A program made the position numbers and the translations under genes. A stretch of DNA of 64,000 nucleotides from Lysobacter sp. (GTDB taxonomy: Bacteria > Pseudomonadota > Gammaproteobacteria > Xanthomonadales > Xanthomonadaceae): positions 17,860 through 81,859 of the forward strand of contig WYBC01000014.1 of the NCBI GenBank assembly GCA_011526085.1, in the 5' to 3' direction. Numbering within the stretch: the stretch's first letter is position 1; each line of letters opens with the position of its first letter. This document shows, piece after piece, positions 38,700 through 46,577 of the stretch. The notes under the pieces were generated by a model, which had not been told where the DNA came from, made no database searches, and saw only the letters and a list, made by a program, of their open reading frames with translations.

Positions 38700-38907
38700 C
38701 AGGTGGTTGGAAAACGCGCATCCCGAATGTTTCTCAAGTCGCGAGTCGGACGAAGCCCGACTCGCTCCCGACGAATCGATCGCTTCCGCGCTTGCTTCGT
38801 CATCGCAGCCATCCATGGCTGCACCAGCGGGCCGTTCTTCAACAGCCGGCTGGGGGGCAGCTCCCGCACCCCTGCTCCCACCCACTCCGCAGCAAGAGGA
38901 AACCGTC
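38700..38907 (+). other. Gap with hairpin between orphan operon genes 1 and 2
   Basis: These 208 bases hold a perfect 9-bp hairpin GCGAGTCGG (38741-38749) and CCGACTCGC (38757-38765) with a 7-base loop but no T-run. The frame of gene 2 stays open upstream through this gap, but with unusual composition and no better start. The stretch may be an inserted intergenic unit and could set different mRNA levels for genes 1 and 2. Confidence 0.5.
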
Positions 38908-40143
38908 ATGGAAAGTTATGAAAACGACGCGTTGGACGACCTGATGTACGACGGCGCCGAGGGTCCCGCCGGCAGCGCGACCGCGTTCGACGACGAGTTC
39001 GACGCCTACGACGAGTTCGACGAAGGCGACGATGAGTTCTTCGGCACCATCGCCCGCGGCATCGGCGGTCTGCTCGGCGGCGGTGGCCGCCGGCGCGGCG
39101 GCCGGCCCGGGGGAGCCGCACCGGGTGGCGGCGGAGGTGGCCCCCTGGGCGGCCTCGGCAACATCCTCGGCGGTCTGCTCGGCGCCGACGAATACGATGA
39201 GTTCGACGAAGGCGACGAGTTCGACGAGGGCGATGAATTCGACGAAGGCGACGAGTTCGACGAGGGCGACGAATTCGAGGAAGTCGACGAGTACGACGAA
39301 TTCGACGAGGGCGACGAACTCGACGCCGCCGACGAGATGATCGCCGACGCGCTGGATTCCGGCGACACCGACGAATTCCTCAGCCGCCTGCGCAATATCG
39401 CCGGTCGCGTCGCCCGCGGCGTCGGCAGCGTGGCGCGCACGGTCGCGCCGATCGCGAGCATGATCCCGCTGCCGCAGGCGCAGCTCATCGGCCGCCTGGC
39501 CGGTGCGGCCGGCCGGCTGCTGGCCGATGGCGCCGACGAATTCGAGGCCTACGACGAAATGATCGACAGCCTCGACGAAGACGAGATCGATGCCGCCGCG
39601 CCGCTGATCGCGGGCCTCGCGCTGCGTCGCGCGCTGCCGGCGGTGGCGCGGATGGCCGCGCCGGCGCGCCGCCAGGTGGTGCGCGCGGCGGCCCAGGCGG
39701 TCCGCGGTGCGGTGCGCGCGCAGGGCCGTCCGGCCGCACGCGTGGTGCCGCGCGCGATCGCGGTCGCCCGTCGCGTCGCCCGTCAGCGTCGCGTGCCGGT
39801 GGGCCGGGTCGTGCCGCAGGTGGTGCGTCGCGTGACCGCGCGCGCGGTGCGTCGTCCCGCCGCCGCACGCGCCCTCGCCCGCCCGCTGGTGCCGCGCGCG
39901 CGCCGCGTGGTGCCGCAGCGCCGCGCCGTGGCCACGGTCCGTCGCGCCGCCGCGCCGGTGCGTCGTCGGGTGGTGCCGGTGGTGCGCGCGGTGCGTCGCC
40001 GCACCGGTCCGCCGGTCATCGCCCGTCCGGTCGTCGGCGGCGCCATCGGCGGTGCCGTCGCCGGTCGCTGCAACTGCCCGCGTCACGGCCGCCGCGTCGT
40101 GAACGTGGCCGGCCCGACCACGATCCGGGTGCGTTGCCGCTGA
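38908..40143 (+). CDS. Orphan operon gene 2: acidic/basic bipolar protein with DEFDEG repeats
   Basis: A 411-aa protein of no recognised family. It starts acidic (residues 1-47), has a Gly-rich segment (52-90), then hexapeptide repeats of the type DEFDEG (94-139), a helical region after DTDEFLSRLRNIAG, a second acidic patch GADEFEAYDEMIDSLDED, an Ala-rich helix, and a C-terminal 150 residues dominated by Arg, Val, Ala and Pro. It ends with CNCPRHGRR and a GPTTIRVRCR strand. The order matches gene 1. The ATG at 38908 has an AAGAGGAAACC site. Opposite charges at the two ends suggest self-association or nucleic-acid or membrane contact; this is inference. Confidence 0.82.
   Translation: MESYENDALDDLMYDGAEGPAGSATAFDDEFDAYDEFDEGDDEFFGTIARGIGGLLGGGGRRRGGRPGGAAPGGGGGGPLGGLGNILGGLLGADEYDEFDEGDEFDEGDEFDEGDEFDEGDEFEEVDEYDEFDEGDELDAADEMIADALDSGDTDEFLSRLRNIAGRVARGVGSVARTVAPIASMIPLPQAQLIGRLAGAAGRLLADGADEFEAYDEMIDSLDEDEIDAAAPLIAGLALRRALPAVARMAAPARRQVVRAAAQAVRGAVRAQGRPAARVVPRAIAVARRVARQRRVPVGRVVPQVVRRVTARAVRRPAAARALARPLVPRARRVVPQRRAVATVRRAAAPVRRRVVPVVRAVRRRTGPPVIARPVVGGAIGGAVAGRCNCPRHGRRVVNVAGPTTIRVRCR
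39187..39324 (+). repeat. Tandem 18-bp coding repeat (DEFDEG hexapeptides)
   Basis: Within gene 2 the sequence GACGAGTTCGACGAAGGC recurs in tandem with synonymous changes, encoding residues 94-139. Synonymous drift between GAA/GAG and TTC/GAC positions shows that the acidic peptide, not the DNA, is kept. Such arrays can change copy number by slippage. Confidence 0.85.
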
Positions 40144-40220
40144 CACGATGAAGATGCGCGTCCCGGCGCAGGCCGGGACGCGGCCCGCGGTGCCATCGAG
40201 GACGAAACGGAGTCCATCCC

Positions 40221-41537
40221 ATGCCTGCACGCAACGCCCGAGAATTCCTGCGCGTGAAGGTCCGCGGCCTGGCGGCGCGTCTGCACCGCCTCGGCCGGAT
40301 CGACAACGCTTTCGTCGGTCTGCGTCCGCAGGACATGACCCATGCGCCCTCGCGCGCGCATTTCGATGCCGCCAACCAGCGTCTGGCGAAGGTCGAAGCG
40401 CAGATCCACAGCCGTTTCGACCACGTGCGCGCATCGGTGGAAGACGCGCCGATCCAGCGCGTGCTGGTCGACATCGCCCTGGTCGAGCGCGAGCTCGACC
40501 GCGCGCGGCGCCTGTTCGGCATGTTCTTCGAAGTGTTCGCGCAGCGCGGCACCAGTTTCGCCGCGGCGCTCGCCGCGCACGATGCGATCGCGCAGGACTG
40601 CTACCAGGCGGTCCGCGGCGCGGCGCCGCGGGTGTTCCGCGGCGCGCTGCTCAAGCCGGTGTGCTACATGGAACACGGCTATTCGCCGGCGACCATGCGC
40701 CGCGGCGTATCGCTGGGGCGCCTGCTGGGCGAACCCAATCCCTTCCCGCTGATCCGCATCCCGTGGGATCGCGATCATCCCTGGCAAGCGGTGTTCCTGC
40801 ACGAAGTCGCGCACAACCTGCAGGCCGACCTCGGCATCTGGCAGGAGAACCGGCAGGCGGTGGTGCGCAGGATCATCGGCCAGCTGCGCCAGCCGTTCCT
40901 GGCCAGCACCTACGGCCGCTGGCACAAGGAAATCTGGGCCGATCTCGCCGCGCTGTGCCTGGGCGGCCCCGCGGCCGCCTGGGGCATGGCCGAATTCCTC
41001 GCGCATCCGGCGCCGCGCACGATGACCTTCCGCCCCGGCGGCGCGCATCCGACCGCGTTCCTGCGCGTGCAGATCCTCGCCGAAATGCTGCGTCGCCAGG
41101 GCTTCGGCGACGATGCCGCGCGGCTGGAGCGGGTCTGGGGAACGATGTACCGGCCGGAGCGCGGGCACCGCATGCCCGGCAATCTGTTGAGCAGCGCGCG
41201 CCACGTCATTCCGCACGTCGTCGACGAAACCATGTTCCAGACCCGCCGCAATCTCGCGCAGCGCGCGGTCGCCGACATCATTCCCTTCGATCGCAGTCAC
41301 CAGGCCGCGATCCTGCGCGGCGCGCGACTGCTGGAACAGCGCCGCACGGACCGGATCGACATTCCGCCGCGCCATCTGCTCAGCGCCGCGAGCTACGCGC
41401 TCGCCGGCGGGCGCGTGAATCCCCGGCAGCTTGCCGACGATGTCACCGGACGTCTCAACGAAGAGAACCGCGCCGCCCGGATCGCATCGAGACGGGCCGC
41501 CGCGGGACAGCCGGCACGCGAAACCGTCGCCGCATAG
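40221..41537 (+). CDS. Orphan operon gene 3: putative zinc metallopeptidase (HExxH)
   Basis: A 438-aa protein without signal peptide. An N-terminal helical part (1-130) leads to a zincin-like core with HEVAHNLQADL (HEVAH at 194-198) and, 38 residues on, HKEIWADLAALCLGGP (236-250), where Glu237 is a good third zinc ligand, as in gluzincins. The C-terminal 140 residues are Arg-rich. The family is not known to me by name. The ATG at 40221 follows GGAG; a 10-bp hairpin (40158-40181) lies in the gap after gene 2. It could process the acidic proteins of genes 1 and 2, but no direct evidence exists. Confidence 0.8.
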   Translation: MPARNAREFLRVKVRGLAARLHRLGRIDNAFVGLRPQDMTHAPSRAHFDAANQRLAKVEAQIHSRFDHVRASVEDAPIQRVLVDIALVERELDRARRLFGMFFEVFAQRGTSFAAALAAHDAIAQDCYQAVRGAAPRVFRGALLKPVCYMEHGYSPATMRRGVSLGRLLGEPNPFPLIRIPWDRDHPWQAVFLHEVAHNLQADLGIWQENRQAVVRRIIGQLRQPFLASTYGRWHKEIWADLAALCLGGPAAAWGMAEFLAHPAPRTMTFRPGGAHPTAFLRVQILAEMLRRQGFGDDAARLERVWGTMYRPERGHRMPGNLLSSARHVIPHVVDETMFQTRRNLAQRAVADIIPFDRSHQAAILRGARLLEQRRTDRIDIPPRHLLSAASYALAGGRVNPRQLADDVTGRLNEENRAARIASRRAAAGQPARETVAA

Positions 41538-41605
41538 GTGGCCGCACAGATCGCATTCGAACCAGTGTCCTGCGTCAGCGTTTCGAGTCCACCAGGAGAT
41601 AGAAC

Positions 41606-43450
41606 ATGTTCAACACCAAACCAGATTCGCAATACGATCCCGCCGGCGGCGACCGCACGGGCCCGCCCTCGAAGGCGAAGCTCGCGCTGGACAATCTGCT
41701 GCGACGCGAACTGCGGGTCGGCGATCCGCGCAATCCGCAGCAGATCGCCAAGGCGCTGCTCGACCGCTATCAGTCCGAGCCGCGCGCGCGCGGCATCCAG
41801 AGCGAAGCCGAAGGCATGCCGTTCCAGCGCAGCGCGCCGCGCTTCGTCGCGGCCGCCGCGCCGGACACCGCCACCAGCGTGGATCTGAAGCAGGCGATGA
41901 GCGACGTCGAGAAAGACCTGGAGAATCTCGCGCGCAACAATCTCCTCAAGGACATCGACGCCGAACTCGGCGGCTGGTCCGATGGCATCCGCAACGCCAG
42001 CCAGGAAGCCGTCAACGCCGCGCGCTTCGGTCTGGATCCGCGCAACCGCGACCGTGCGATCGGCATGCGCCGCACCCTCGGCGATTACGCGCGGCTGGCG
42101 CGACTGGTCGGTTCGCTGAATCCCTCGGCCACCTACGAGTTCCGCAGCCTCGCGCAGAGCATCGACGAGGTCTGCGCGGTGATCCTGGTGATGCTGGGCG
42201 AAAGTTTGGCCAACAACGGCTTCGCGGGCGGACGCTTCCTGCTGCAGGCGCCGTTCACCGAAATGCAGACGCGCCGCGACGCCTGCATCCACTCGCTGCA
42301 GAACCTGCTCGGCAGCCTGTCGTACCAGAACGCGCCGAACGAATGGCCGCGCGGCATCGACGCCTATCGCCGCCTGTTCGACGCGCTGGAAGCGCAGGGC
42401 CAGGGCGACCTGCGCGCGCTGATGACCGAAACCGAACTCATGCGCGTGCTCGACGACCTCGTGCGCCGCGCCGCCCACGGCAGCGCCGAAGGCCTGCGCG
42501 CGCTGGGCTCGACCGCGCAGATCGAACTCAACCGCGTGTACCGGCTGATCAATTTCGGGTATCGCCTGGTCGACCCCGAATCGCCGCCGCTGACCTCGTT
42601 CCTGGAATCGCTGCGGCTGTTCGCCGATGGCTTCGGCCAGGCCGGCGGTTCGCGCCTGCTGCGCGTCGCGCGCCCGCCGATCGTGTTCTATGGCCTGTAC
42701 GGGATCGAAGAGGAAGCCGCGGCCGACCGGCGCATCGTCAATCTGACGGTGTCGCGCGGACGGCTGGCCAGCCAGATCGATTGCCTGGCGCGCTGCGCCT
42801 GCGACGACATCGGCTGCCAGGTGATGCTGGACAAGATCCTCTACGACGTCGACCGCGCGATCGACCTGTACGCGGTGGGCAATACCGATCTCGGCTTGCC
42901 CGAAATCCGCGCCGCGTCCTACAGCTACCTGATCGAAGCCTTCCTCGATCTGCGCGAGGACCAGCCCAGCGGCCACGATCTCCAGGGAAATCCGATCTAT
43001 CCGCCGCTGTGCCCGGAGCTGCCGCAGGCGCTGCGCACGACGCTGGGCCAGATCATGGGCCATCTGCGTCCGCTGCAGAACGGCCAGGCCGACTGGGAGA
43101 CCTCGCGGGTGCGCTTCGAAGAGATGCGGACCGCCAACGAGGCCGTCGCCGGCAGCACCTTCGCGTTCACCGAGATCCTCCACCAGGAACTGTGCCTGCA
43201 ACTGCAGTCGGAACGTCGCTGGGAGGCGCTGGCCGACCAGATGAGCGCGAACTGCGTGCCGATGTCGTCGCTGTTCGGCGAACAGGGCGCGCTGGTGGTG
43301 ATGCTCGAGAACGCGATGGCGATGGCGATAGACGGTACGGTCGAAGGCACGGTCGACACCGACTGCGGTCTCGACGGCCCCGACATCCCGGCGCATTTTG
43401 AAACCTCCCTCAACGCGATGGCGTTCGACCGGCTCAGCAACGGCGGCTGA
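41606..43450 (+). CDS. Orphan operon gene 4: large helical protein of unknown function
   Basis: A 614-aa protein, almost entirely helical by appearance and without signal peptide or membrane segments. The first 90 residues are polar and poorly structured. The middle has LDNLLRREL at the start, LVMLGESLANNGFAGGRFLLQ near 195 and FYGLYGIEEEAAADRR near 365. A cysteine cluster DCLARCACDDIGC lies near residue 393. It starts with CCAGGAGATAGAAC before the ATG. I recognise no family. Its size and position suggest a main structural or scaffold part of the system. Confidence 0.78.
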   Translation: MFNTKPDSQYDPAGGDRTGPPSKAKLALDNLLRRELRVGDPRNPQQIAKALLDRYQSEPRARGIQSEAEGMPFQRSAPRFVAAAAPDTATSVDLKQAMSDVEKDLENLARNNLLKDIDAELGGWSDGIRNASQEAVNAARFGLDPRNRDRAIGMRRTLGDYARLARLVGSLNPSATYEFRSLAQSIDEVCAVILVMLGESLANNGFAGGRFLLQAPFTEMQTRRDACIHSLQNLLGSLSYQNAPNEWPRGIDAYRRLFDALEAQGQGDLRALMTETELMRVLDDLVRRAAHGSAEGLRALGSTAQIELNRVYRLINFGYRLVDPESPPLTSFLESLRLFADGFGQAGGSRLLRVARPPIVFYGLYGIEEEAAADRRIVNLTVSRGRLASQIDCLARCACDDIGCQVMLDKILYDVDRAIDLYAVGNTDLGLPEIRAASYSYLIEAFLDLREDQPSGHDLQGNPIYPPLCPELPQALRTTLGQIMGHLRPLQNGQADWETSRVRFEEMRTANEAVAGSTFAFTEILHQELCLQLQSERRWEALADQMSANCVPMSSLFGEQGALVVMLENAMAMAIDGTVEGTVDTDCGLDGPDIPAHFETSLNAMAFDRLSNGG

Positions 43451-43492
43451 TCGCCGCCGCGGCAACGGCAGAATTCCGCACAGGAGAACATC

Positions 43493-44407
43493 ATGGCCAT
43501 CACGGTCAAATTCGTCAGGCAGCCCCTCAGGAACCGCGACCTCCCGCCGAAGAAGCGACCGCGGGTCTGCGAAATGCCGGATCCACCGGCGGGCCCGGAC
43601 ATCGGGCCGAGGAAACCGCTCCGTCTCGATCCCTGCCTCAATCCGCGGCCGAAGGACGAACAGCAGGGCGATCTGCTGCTGGCCGCGCGCGTGCCCCGCC
43701 AGGGCAAATCGATGTTCCAGCAGCGCATGCACGTGAACAACGTCGCCCGCATCGGTCAACTGATCGAACTGCAGGAACAGACGCTCGCGTTCAAGGAGCA
43801 GACGATCGCGATCGAGCAGCAGGCGGCTTCGCAGCTGCAGATCGCCACGGCCACCGGCGCGATCGCGCAGTCGCAGAAGCCCCGCCCCGAGCCATCGGAC
43901 GTCGAACTGTCGATCAACGACCTGAAGTATTCGCTGATCGCCGAGGTGTCCGCCGTCGCCGCGCATCTGCTCGACAAGCGCGCGGTCGATGCCTACACCT
44001 TCCTCCACGAAAAGTTGTGGGGCAATACGGCAGGCATGATCGAGACCACGCGGGCGCTGCTGGACAGGGACGGCCTGCAGGCCGCCGCCGACGCCTTCGC
44101 CTCGGCGGTGGACCCGCAGGCGTTCGAGGCGTTCTGCAAGAAGCAGGATTTCGCCATCGACGCGGTGTATGCCGAGATCAATCGACGCGCCGGATACCTG
44201 GTCGCCACCCAGTTCCTGATCGCCACCGCGGACATCGGCGACGAGGATCCGGGCGACTGGCCGGATCGGCCCGATCGCGACGAGATCGCTGTCGATCCGG
44301 GCATCGCCGTCGCGGCGCCCCAGGCGCCCGCCGCCGCACAGGTCGCGCCGCCCCGGATCGCGGGCAAGCGCGCGAAGAAGATCGCCACCCCTCGCAGCAA
44401 GCGTTGA
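43493..44407 (+). CDS. Orphan operon gene 5: coiled-coil protein of unknown function
   Basis: A 304-aa protein. The first 75 residues are Pro/Arg/Lys-rich (NRDLPPKKRPRVCEM). A coiled coil is likely at 80-125 (IGQLIELQEQTLAFKEQTIA), then a helical domain 135-245, and a low-complexity Ala/Pro tail ending in a very basic KRAKKIATPRSKR. There is no signal peptide. It lies 42 bases after gene 4 with an ACAGGAGAACATC site and 15 bases before gene 6. Function unknown; a bridging or assembly role is a guess from the coiled coil. Confidence 0.78.
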   Translation: MAITVKFVRQPLRNRDLPPKKRPRVCEMPDPPAGPDIGPRKPLRLDPCLNPRPKDEQQGDLLLAARVPRQGKSMFQQRMHVNNVARIGQLIELQEQTLAFKEQTIAIEQQAASQLQIATATGAIAQSQKPRPEPSDVELSINDLKYSLIAEVSAVAAHLLDKRAVDAYTFLHEKLWGNTAGMIETTRALLDRDGLQAAADAFASAVDPQAFEAFCKKQDFAIDAVYAEINRRAGYLVATQFLIATADIGDEDPGDWPDRPDRDEIAVDPGIAVAAPQAPAAAQVAPPRIAGKRAKKIATPRSKR

Positions 44408-44422
44408 TCGAGGAGAACCATC

Positions 44423-45514
44423 ATGAGTTTCCAGACACACGAAACGATCCAGCGGCTGTGGGAAACCTTCCTGCGCGAGCAGTTGGACAAGTTGCCGCAG
44501 GGCGAACGCCAGGCCTATGAGGTCGAATTCGAACAGCGCCTCGGCGATCTGCTGCGTTCGTCGACGCCGGGCGCGCGCGGCGAGCAGGGCATCCTCGATC
44601 TGGTCGGCCTGGGTACCAAGGGTCCGGTCGATTTCGCCGACATCAGCTATCCGTACATCGAGCCGGATTTCGACGACGCGGTCATACCCAGCCAGCTGCA
44701 CGCCGCGGCCGAGCTCTACTACAGCTGGCAGCACGAGCGCATGAAGGTGTTCGAAGTGGTCGAAGTGCTGCAGCGGCTGTTCCGCCTGGGCAAGATGCGC
44801 GTGCAGCGCGGCCCCGGCGCGCAGGGTCTCTATCGTCTCGAAAAGCTGCGCCCGCTGCGCTACACCAAGCAGGACCGCATGATCGCGTATCGCCGCGCCT
44901 TCAATTACGGCAACGCGCAGGTGCCCGCGGGCGCGGTGGTCAACCGCAACTTCCACCGCCAGCTGGTCGGCTTCATGGTCTCGATCAGCCAGTATTTCCG
45001 CGACATGCTGATCGGCGAAGTGATCCGCGGCGGACAACTGATCGACCAGCGGCCGTTCGGCAGCATCGCCACCATCCAGCGCATCGGCCTGGACATGCGC
45101 TATGCCCTGGATCGCAGCACCTACGGCAACATCTTCTCGCTGGCGATGGAAGTCGGCCACTATCTGGTGCAGGTGCTCGAGATCCTCGACACCCCGGACA
45201 TCAAGAAGGCGTTCGACGCCAACACCAAGTGGGACGTGATCGAGATCGTCTCCAACCGCCATCTTGGCGGCACCGCCGAACCTTCGCAGCGCGCGAAGAT
45301 GGCGGAGAGCGGTCGCCGCATCCTGAAGTTCGCGGCCGACAACGATTTCAAGACCGTGACCGATCCGATCCTGTTCCAGTCGACGATCCGTCCGCTCGGT
45401 TCGCACGCCGATTCCTGGGTCGCCGCCTATCGCATGAGCCCGGAAGGTCGCGGATTCCCGGGCATCACGCCGGCCCTGCGCAGCGTGCTCGGCACCGCGC
45501 AGACGGCGGCCTGA
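44423..45514 (+). CDS. Orphan operon gene 6: helical protein of unknown function
   Basis: A 363-aa protein, mostly helical, with well-mixed hydrophobic and charged residues as in a compact soluble fold. Notable segments are YYSWQHERMKVFEVVEVLQ, NFHRQLVGFMVSISQYFRDM and YGNIFSLAMEVGHYLVQVLE. No catalytic motif or signal peptide is seen. The start follows GAGGAGAACCATC. Only 15 bases separate it from gene 5, so the two are probably translated in step. I recognise no family. Confidence 0.78.
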   Translation: MSFQTHETIQRLWETFLREQLDKLPQGERQAYEVEFEQRLGDLLRSSTPGARGEQGILDLVGLGTKGPVDFADISYPYIEPDFDDAVIPSQLHAAAELYYSWQHERMKVFEVVEVLQRLFRLGKMRVQRGPGAQGLYRLEKLRPLRYTKQDRMIAYRRAFNYGNAQVPAGAVVNRNFHRQLVGFMVSISQYFRDMLIGEVIRGGQLIDQRPFGSIATIQRIGLDMRYALDRSTYGNIFSLAMEVGHYLVQVLEILDTPDIKKAFDANTKWDVIEIVSNRHLGGTAEPSQRAKMAESGRRILKFAADNDFKTVTDPILFQSTIRPLGSHADSWVAAYRMSPEGRGFPGITPALRSVLGTAQTAA

Positions 45515-45646
45515 CCGGCACGCCCCGGCACGGCCGGGGCGATCCGTGCGGCACAGGAGTCCGGTCATGGGCATCGCGGCCGGACGGCAGGCGGTGCGGC
45601 GCGCGCGCCGCCCGCGCACACGACCTTCAGCGGACAGGCACGCGCC

Positions 45647-46510
45647 ATGCTCGATCAGGAACTCGAAGTCAGCGTCCGCGCCAGGCGCAACGCGTACGTG
45701 GTCGACCCGCTGCTCGCGCTGAGTTCGCCGTACGGCGCGCAACTGGTCAGCCGGCTCTCCGCGCTGGCGGACCTGACGGTGACGCGGACGTTCTGGCAGG
45801 CGATCGATTCCAGCGACTACTACCGCCGGGATCCGCTCGGATTCTGGCCGAACGCGCTCCGCGAACGCCTGCCCGCCTCCACCGCGGACGATTTCAACCA
45901 GGCGATCACGCTCTGGGAAGAGGAACGGCAGCGCACCGACCTGTCGCACTGCCGGCTGCACTGGGTGATCGACAACGTCAGCGAATCGTCGTTTCCCGAC
46001 GGCAGCCGCGCCGATCTGATCGAGCGCTACGAAAGCCTGCACCAGGCGCTGACCTCACGCTCCGATCCCGCCGACGACGCCACCGAAAGCGCCGCGTACT
46101 ACGGCACGATCGACAGCCTCGCGCTGGCCGCCGCGCTCGGCAACGCCTGCGTGCTGACGCTGGCGCCGGACCAGCCGCAGGCCTGCCTGCCGCTGGTCTG
46201 CGAGCACGTCGGCCTCCGCCTGGAGCGGGCGCCGGAAGCCGACGCGGAACTGGTCGCGCTGGAACAGCGGCGACTGCGCGAGCTCATCGTCGCCGCCGGC
46301 TGCAGTTCGCTGCTGTGGGGCGGCCTGCGCATCGCGGTGGTGCATCCGCTGCTCTACGGCGATCTGCAGCTGCGGGCGGATGCCGACGTGCTCGACCCCG
46401 GCGACCGGCATGCGCTCGAACATCGTTTCGATTACGTCGAACCGCCGCCCGCAGCGCTGGCCATCGGCGATCCGTGGCGCGCGGCACGGCATTTCTGGCA
46501 CGCCCTCTGA
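45647..46510 (+). CDS. Orphan operon gene 7: protein of unknown function
   Basis: A 287-aa acidic protein with RTFWQAIDSSDYYRRDPLGFW near residue 45, a DNVSESSFPDGSRADLIERY stretch, and a C-terminal YGDLQLRADADVLDP region. No known motif. A better ribosome binding site (ACAGGAG) stands before an out-of-frame ATG at 45567 that would give an Arg-rich 51-aa peptide ending inside gene 7, so either gene 7 is coupled to that reading or a frameshift hides a longer N-terminus. The 132-base gap before it is the longest in the second half of the operon. Confidence 0.7.
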   Translation: MLDQELEVSVRARRNAYVVDPLLALSSPYGAQLVSRLSALADLTVTRTFWQAIDSSDYYRRDPLGFWPNALRERLPASTADDFNQAITLWEEERQRTDLSHCRLHWVIDNVSESSFPDGSRADLIERYESLHQALTSRSDPADDATESAAYYGTIDSLALAAALGNACVLTLAPDQPQACLPLVCEHVGLRLERAPEADAELVALEQRRLRELIVAAGCSSLLWGGLRIAVVHPLLYGDLQLRADADVLDPGDRHALEHRFDYVEPPPAALAIGDPWRAARHFWHAL

Positions 46511-46577
46511 AGGTCGCATCCGCACACGCATCCGGGGCCCGCTCATCCATCACCGCTCCAGCCACCAGGAACCGATC

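Noticed and set aside
41393..46042. A 1549-codon open frame on the minus strand across most of the orphan operon.
   Set aside because: Antisense shadow of GC-rich genes: the plus-strand genes have ribosome binding sites and protein-like composition, while the long frame has none and runs across five genes.
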